Source: Sporosarcina sp. (GTDB lineage: Bacteria > Bacillota > Bacilli > Bacillales_A > Planococcaceae). Taken from it: a DNA stretch of 64,000 bases. A program made the position numbers and the translations under genes. The stretch is from the NCBI RefSeq assembly GCF_029257255.1, contig NZ_JARICI010000052.1, positions 1-64,000 on the forward strand. Reading direction: 5' to 3'. Positions 59,990 through 64,000 of the stretch are shown here, piece by piece; the stretch's first letter is position 1; every line of letters begins with the position of its first letter. The notes beneath the pieces are model-generated. The model did no database searches. It was not told where the DNA came from and worked only from the letters and a program-made list of their open reading frames with translations.

Positions 59990-60322
59990 ATGGATACTGC
60001 AAAAGGTTTGCCAATTGAGCGCAATCGCTTGTTAAATGCGAGTTTCCTATTGCTCTGCTTATGTTTATTAGATGCAGTTTTCACTGATTACGGACTGCGC
60101 TTTGGTCATATCCAAGAAGCGAATCTGCTCGTTTCATTCATGTATGAGAAAAGTATCGTGCTGTACTATACAGTAAAACTCGGATTGCCGCTTCTGCTGC
60201 TTTATATCGTCACTGTCGGTAAAACGGGTGTCTTCCTGCGCATTGGACTAACGAGCGCATTGTTCCTATATGTCACTGTGATCTGCTTACATATTTTCTG
60301 GCTGATTGCAGTGGCGATCTAA
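59990..60322 (+). CDS. Small membrane protein, DUF5658-like
   Basis: A 110-residue protein with three predicted helices (LLNASFLLLCLCLLDAVFTD, a second around LYYTVKLGLPLLLLYIV, a third at ALFLYVTVICLHIFWLIAV). The order LLDAVFTDYGLRFG then EANLLVSFMY resembles DUF5658 membrane proteins, whose role is unknown. The ATG at 59990 has GGAG nine bases upstream. It ends at a terminator and lies between the ABC module and spore-coat genes. Confidence 0.68.
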   Translation: MDTAKGLPIERNRLLNASFLLLCLCLLDAVFTDYGLRFGHIQEANLLVSFMYEKSIVLYYTVKLGLPLLLLYIVTVGKTGVFLRIGLTSALFLYVTVICLHIFWLIAVAI

Positions 60323-60331
60323 TATTACTAG

Positions 60332-60372
60332 CAAAAGAGCAGTTGAGGATAGTACTTCCTCGACTGCTCTTT
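60332..60372 (+). terminator. Terminator of the DUF5658-like gene
   Basis: AAAAGAGCAGTTGAGGA pairs with TCCTCGACTGCTCTTTT around seven bases with one G-U pair, followed by CGTTTATTT. Confidence 0.88.
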
Positions 60373-60465
60373 TCGTTTATTTACGGAATATTGCATATAG
60401 CAAAGCCAGACGCCCTGACGTTCCTATTCATCCAGAATATACATAGGGAATAGGAGGTGAGTTAA

Positions 60466-60798
60466 TTGGAAGGTAAAAGCAATAAAGAGAATCTTACCGG
60501 ATTGTCCAGTCAGCTAATGGAGATTTTTATCGCAGATTTATTCAAGAAAAATCAGATTGATAAGGAGGAAGCAAAAACTCGGATTTCGGCAGAGCAGCGG
60601 GAAAACTTGAAACAGACAGTCGAACAACTTAAAACACAAGTTGAGGATTTTCTGCAGACCAAAACAACGTATGAGGCAGGAACTTCTCAGGAGGAATCAG
60701 CAACGTCTAACGCCAACCCGCTCAGAGAGGCTTTTATGAAGAAATCAAAGAAGAAAGAGAACAGCGAGATGACGGATGAAAATAAAAAGGACAACTGA
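60466..60798 (+). CDS. cotW: Spore coat protein CotW-like
   Basis: A 110-residue, highly charged protein that starts with TTG after GGAGGTGAG. The N-terminal two thirds look helical (LMEIFIADLFKKNQIDKEEA, QRENLKQTVEQLKTQVEDFL), with a Lys-rich tail. It resembles B. subtilis CotW in size, composition and position next to CotX, so it is probably an insoluble-coat protein made in the mother cell. The assignment rests on recall of CotW and on synteny. Confidence 0.65.
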   Translation: MEGKSNKENLTGLSSQLMEIFIADLFKKNQIDKEEAKTRISAEQRENLKQTVEQLKTQVEDFLQTKTTYEAGTSQEESATSNANPLREAFMKKSKKKENSEMTDENKKDN

Positions 60799-60865
60799 TA
60801 GTCATTTTATTCAGTTCAACTAATTTGCCGTGCATCTACTAGAAAGAGAGAGGAGGTAGAAAACT

Positions 60866-61321
60866 ATGAGTTGCTATTCACATGAGCAAGAGCGATGGTC
60901 TGCACTGGACCCGTCGTCCCAACATTCATGTTATCCAGGTTCTTACAATAACAACACAGGTGCTGACGCAGAAGTATCTTCGGAAATCGACCAGCTGTCC
61001 AACGAGCTGATCGTCATCCGGGATTCCTGCGGCATCACCGTCAGTACGACCGACACGCAAGTAGCCGTATCTTTGCAGGCAGCACTCCAGGTTGCCATTG
61101 CGATTGTTGTCAACATTTCCATCGCTGACGGCACACGTGCAGAAAGAGTCACAGCAGAACTATTGGAAAGATCTCAAATCCGTCAGACAAACCGCCAACG
61201 ATTGATTATCGTCAATTGTCGCGACGTTGAGGTAACTACTGTAGATACAGACGTAGCTATTTCATTACAATTATTACTTCAGATCCTACTTGCGCTTGTT
61301 GTTCAACTAGATATTCTGTAA
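60866..61321 (+). CDS. cotX: Spore coat protein CotX
   Basis: A 151-residue protein with two CotX/CotV domains in tandem: IVIRDSCGITVSTTDTQVAV then SLQAALQVAI, and IIVNCRDVEVTTVDTDVAIS then LQLLLQILLA. CotX belongs to the cross-linked outer coat (crust) of endospores. GGAGGTAG precedes the ATG. It follows the CotW-like gene by 67 bases and shows that the host forms endospores. The partners cotV, cotY and cotZ are not in the window. Confidence 0.9.
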   Translation: MSCYSHEQERWSALDPSSQHSCYPGSYNNNTGADAEVSSEIDQLSNELIVIRDSCGITVSTTDTQVAVSLQAALQVAIAIVVNISIADGTRAERVTAELLERSQIRQTNRQRLIIVNCRDVEVTTVDTDVAISLQLLLQILLALVVQLDIL

Positions 61322-61326
61322 GAGAA

Positions 61327-61351
61327 ATAGGCTATCCTTGCGATAGCCTAT
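61327..61351 (+). terminator. Terminator of the cotW-cotX pair
   Basis: ATAGGCTAT pairs with ATAGCCTAT around a seven-base loop, followed by CTTCTTATTT. The U-tract is interrupted, so it is a moderate terminator. Confidence 0.6.
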
Positions 61352-61514
61352 CTTCTTATTTCTAGTATATTCATTTCCTCTTAATATGTGCTTATTTCTC
61401 TGAGCATAATTAAAACTGCGCAACTGACAGAATCTTTCAGCATTCTAGCGCCTTCTATTCGAGTCTATTGTATAATAGCGGATAAAGAGTCTACATAAGA
61501 AAGAAGGAATTTCA

Positions 61515-62174
61515 TTGGAATCTACACCTGAATTGCGAACGCTTTCGATTGGCATGCCACGCAGTATGCAGACGGCTGGAGGAAAAGAGTATGTGAGTGC
61601 GATTTGTAAAGACACTTCTGCAGAAGCATTTCTTTCTGTGGACGGGTTCACTGGGGACGGGATTGCGGACACGAAGCACCACGGCGGACCTGACCGGGCA
61701 GTATGCATCTATCCTGCCGAACACTATCCCCTATGGGAAAAAGAATTTTCCTGTACATTGCCGTCATCCACTTTTGGAGAAAACTTGACGGTTTCCGGAA
61801 TGCTGGAGAAGGATGTTTGTATCGGCGATGTCTTTCAAGTAGGAGAAGCCGTCATCCAAATCACACAGGGCCGGATCCCCTGCAGCACGATCAATATGCG
61901 GACAGGCCTGCCTGATCTCATGAAGAAACTCATTGATACTGGCTTCACCGGCTATTTATGCCGTGTGCTGAATGAAGGCAAAGTGCGTGCTGATTCACCA
62001 ATCACGCTTCTTGAACGAGATCCGAATGCTGTCTCGATTCTCTACGCAAATGAAGTCTATTTTAAACAGCCGCGAGACCTGGATGGATTGAAACGGATTG
62101 CGGCAGTCGATGCACTGGCTGCAGACTGGCAGGAAAAGCTTGCGAAACGGATAGATAAACTTCAGAAAGTCTAA
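61515..62174 (+). CDS. MOSC domain protein
   Basis: A 219-residue protein of the YiiM/YflK type: MOSC domain with DTKHHGGPDRAVCIYPAEHY, FGENLTVSG and IPCSTINMRTGLP, then a short C-terminal 3-alpha-like extension. MOSC proteins bind sulfur or the molybdenum cofactor; YiiM reduces N-hydroxylated bases. The TTG start at 61515 follows AAGAAGGAA. A TATAAT lies about 40 bases upstream at 61471. It is 20 bases before the next gene, with which it may be cotranscribed. Confidence 0.85.
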   Translation: MESTPELRTLSIGMPRSMQTAGGKEYVSAICKDTSAEAFLSVDGFTGDGIADTKHHGGPDRAVCIYPAEHYPLWEKEFSCTLPSSTFGENLTVSGMLEKDVCIGDVFQVGEAVIQITQGRIPCSTINMRTGLPDLMKKLIDTGFTGYLCRVLNEGKVRADSPITLLERDPNAVSILYANEVYFKQPRDLDGLKRIAAVDALAADWQEKLAKRIDKLQKV

Positions 62175-62194
62175 TAGAAAAGGGTGATGGCAGA

Positions 62195-62968
62195 ATGAAT
62201 CGTTACTATAAAGAATATGGCAATACTGAAGGAGAAATCCTGTTGTTTATTCACGGCGGCGGTGTTGATGCATGGATGTGGGAGCAGCAAATTCCGAATT
62301 TCAACGAGTATCACGTCTTGGTGCCTACGCTTCAAGGTCATGGCGCACGCAGCGGAGACAGTCGATTTTCTATCCATGAAAATGCTGCAGAACTACTGGA
62401 ACTGCTTGCACAGAAAGAGCAGGGCAAACCCGTCCATATCGTAGGATTCTCCATTGGTGCACAAATCTGTCTTGAAATGATCCGTCTATCGCCCAACCTC
62501 ATTCATTCTGCCATGATCAATAGTGCCTTAGCGAAGCCGATGAATTATGCGGTTCCTTTCATCAAACCGATGATTAGTCTTACTTACCCTCTCATACAAA
62601 ACCGGCAGTTTGCCAGGCTGCAGGCACGTCAGCTCTATGTGGACGGCGAGTATTTTGAACAATACTATACAGCAACTAAGAAAATGAATAGCCGGATATT
62701 GACAGAAATGCTGCAGGAAAACCTCTCCTTTTCACTGCCTGTCAACCTGGAAAGCAGTACCACACGCCTTCTTGCGTCTGTCGGCACAAAAGAAACACGA
62801 CAGGTGAAAGACTCTGCGCTGCGCCTTGCTCAGCTTTCTAACTGTCAATCTATTTTAATCTCAGATATGGGACACGGCTTCCCCGTCGCGCAGCCTGACA
62901 TGTTCAACCGAATGCTGTCCCAGTGGATTCAAGATAATATTCATGCCTCAAATAAGCTGCTTTATTAA
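62195..62968 (+). CDS. Alpha/beta hydrolase
   Basis: A 257-residue soluble alpha/beta hydrolase. The oxyanion region is FIHGGGVDAWMWEQQ, the nucleophile elbow is GFSIGAQ and the His is in DMGHGFPV. No export signal is seen. It follows the MOSC gene by 20 bases, with AAAAGGGTG upstream. Its last 21 bases overlap the converging reductase gene. Substrate unknown. Confidence 0.85.
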   Translation: MNRYYKEYGNTEGEILLFIHGGGVDAWMWEQQIPNFNEYHVLVPTLQGHGARSGDSRFSIHENAAELLELLAQKEQGKPVHIVGFSIGAQICLEMIRLSPNLIHSAMINSALAKPMNYAVPFIKPMISLTYPLIQNRQFARLQARQLYVDGEYFEQYYTATKKMNSRILTEMLQENLSFSLPVNLESSTTRLLASVGTKETRQVKDSALRLAQLSNCQSILISDMGHGFPVAQPDMFNRMLSQWIQDNIHASNKLLY

Positions 62969-63994
62969 TTCACGGTTCTTCTCTTTAAACAACTCGTTAT
63001 GCGAAGAAACCATTCCGTTTTCATTGGCTTCGGGGTCTATATAGGTTTTTGCGCAGTTCACCGCATTGGCAGCGTCCTGGAATGCACCTGCGATTAGGTG
63101 AACTTTACTTTCATGACTCAGTACGTCACCTGCCGCAAACATGCCGTCAACTGATGTCGCACTTTTGCAGGTACCCGCGATTTGCTGATACTCGTTCAAT
63201 TCAATGCCGAGCTGCTGATCCCCGATCAATGAAGTATCCCGCTCATAGCCGTGATTAATAATGACTTCGTCTACAGAGACCACTATATGAGAACCGTCAT
63301 CATTGTGCTGAAGCTCCACTTTCTCAATTTTACTGTGATCTTCCGAAGCAATGAAACGAGAAATATTCGTATTGAAATGACATTCCACACCGCTCTCCAG
63401 CAGCTGCCTCACTTGTGCTTCGTGCCCATTCAAATTATCTTTGCGATAGGTTAAAACAACCTTCTTCGCAATCGGCTGCAGTTCATTGGCCCAGTCGATT
63501 GCAGCATTTCCTCCGCCTGAAATCAGGACGGTCTTTCCTTTGAAACGGCCTAATGACTTCACTGTATAATTTAAGTTGGTCACTTCAAAGCGCTCTGCCC
63601 CTTCGACCTCGATTTTTTGTGGATTCAAAATTCCTGTGCCTGTCGCCAAAATAATAGTTTTACTGTAATGAACGGTTCCTGAAGCAGCCTGTAGAATAAA
63701 ATAGCCTTCTTCTGACTTTTTAATCTGAGTGATTTTCTCATTCAGTACAACCTCCGGATTAAATGTAAGCCCCTGTGTTACCAGCCGCTCAATTACCTGT
63801 GCACCGGGTGCCGGTGTAACGCCTCCAATATCCCAGATCATTTTTTCCGGATAGACATGAATTTTCCCGCCAAGCTGCGGCTGGTATTCAATGATTTTAG
63901 CTTTCATTTCCCGCAAACCACTGTAAAAAGCAGAGTATAGCCCGGCAGGTCCACCGCCAATGATTGTAATGTCTAAGATATCTTTTCTATCCAC
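62948..63994 (-). CDS. Ferredoxin-NADP reductase, thioredoxin-reductase-like (YcgT/YumC type)
   Basis: A 348-residue flavoprotein. The FAD motif is TIIGGGPAGLYSAF, the NADP motif is LISGGGNAAIDWA, and GMFAAGDVLSH is the second FAD block. The redox CxxC of thioredoxin reductases is absent, as expected of the YumC/YcgT ferredoxin:NADP+ reductases, which supply reduced ferredoxin or flavodoxin. The gene start lies six bases from the right end of the listed sequence, so the upstream region is not visible, but the N-terminus appears complete. Confidence 0.9.
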   Translation of the reverse strand: MDRKDILDITIIGGGPAGLYSAFYSGLREMKAKIIEYQPQLGGKIHVYPEKMIWDIGGVTPAPGAQVIERLVTQGLTFNPEVVLNEKITQIKKSEEGYFILQAASGTVHYSKTIILATGTGILNPQKIEVEGAERFEVTNLNYTVKSLGRFKGKTVLISGGGNAAIDWANELQPIAKKVVLTYRKDNLNGHEAQVRQLLESGVECHFNTNISRFIASEDHSKIEKVELQHNDDGSHIVVSVDEVIINHGYERDTSLIGDQQLGIELNEYQQIAGTCKSATSVDGMFAAGDVLSHESKVHLIAGAFQDAANAVNCAKTYIDPEANENGMVSSHNELFKEKNRELIKQLI

Positions 63995-64000
63995 AGTAAT

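Overview
The window looks like chromosomal DNA of a low- to mid-GC, endospore-forming Bacillota, most likely order Bacillales and family Planococcaceae (Sporosarcina-like). The pointers are strong AGGAGG-type ribosome binding sites with many TTG/GTG starts, sigma-A promoters, cre-like sites, CotW/CotX spore-coat genes, YugN and YcgT/YumC-type proteins, an SLH-anchored surface enzyme, and interspersed repeats that I associate with this group. The genus is inference. No rRNA, tRNA, CRISPR array, prophage or insertion sequence was seen.

Layout. 1-3.6 kb: an rRNA pseudouridine synthase (RluF type) divergent from a short UvrA-like ATPase. 3.5-11.8 kb: a BASS-family transporter, then a minus-strand catabolic operon (TRAP transporter DctPQM, SDR dehydrogenase, PPC/DUF296 protein, acyl-CoA ligase, thiolase, DUF35 partner). 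12.2-18.3 kb: glycolate oxidase genes glcD-glcF, two YibE/F membrane proteins and a CdaR-type regulator. 18.4-20.2 kb: a cobalamin riboswitch with a clear terminator, in front of a diverged ribonucleotide-reductase-like protein that lacks recognisable catalytic motifs. 20.2-25.2 kb: a lipoprotein, two very small genes, a chemoreceptor and malate dehydrogenase.

25.4-38.2 kb is an ethanolamine-utilisation microcompartment locus on the minus strand. A sigma-A promoter drives the EutW kinase and the EutV antiterminator. Then come the transporter EutH, shell protein EutS and GTPase EutP, a strong terminator, and EutA-B-C-L-E, EutM, PduL, EutN and a second EutM-like shell protein. EutH imports ethanolamine, EutBC (AdoCbl-dependent, reactivated by EutA) makes acetaldehyde, EutE makes acetyl-CoA and PduL makes acetyl-phosphate inside a shell of EutM/L/S/N. 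The window has no eutT, eutG, eutQ, eutJ or eutK.

38.2-64 kb is mostly housekeeping or accessory: two paralogous alpha/beta hydrolases, OsmC, an XRE regulator with a membrane-anchored PstS-like protein, an NSS transporter, free-methionine sulfoxide reductase, MFS transporter, selenouridine synthase with SelD, an enolase-superfamily epimerase with a GNAT, an SLH 5'-nucleotidase, a DDAH-like hydrolase, a GntR-controlled ABC module, cotW-cotX, a MOSC protein and a ferredoxin-NADP reductase.

The most unusual structure is not a gene. Seven intergenic gaps carry arrays of degenerate units with a period of 21 bp, which is two helical turns. They fall into two families: a TTTGGTGCGG-type core (four arrays) and a TATGAGCGG-type core (three arrays). 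A third, larger interspersed element with paired hairpins occurs twice.
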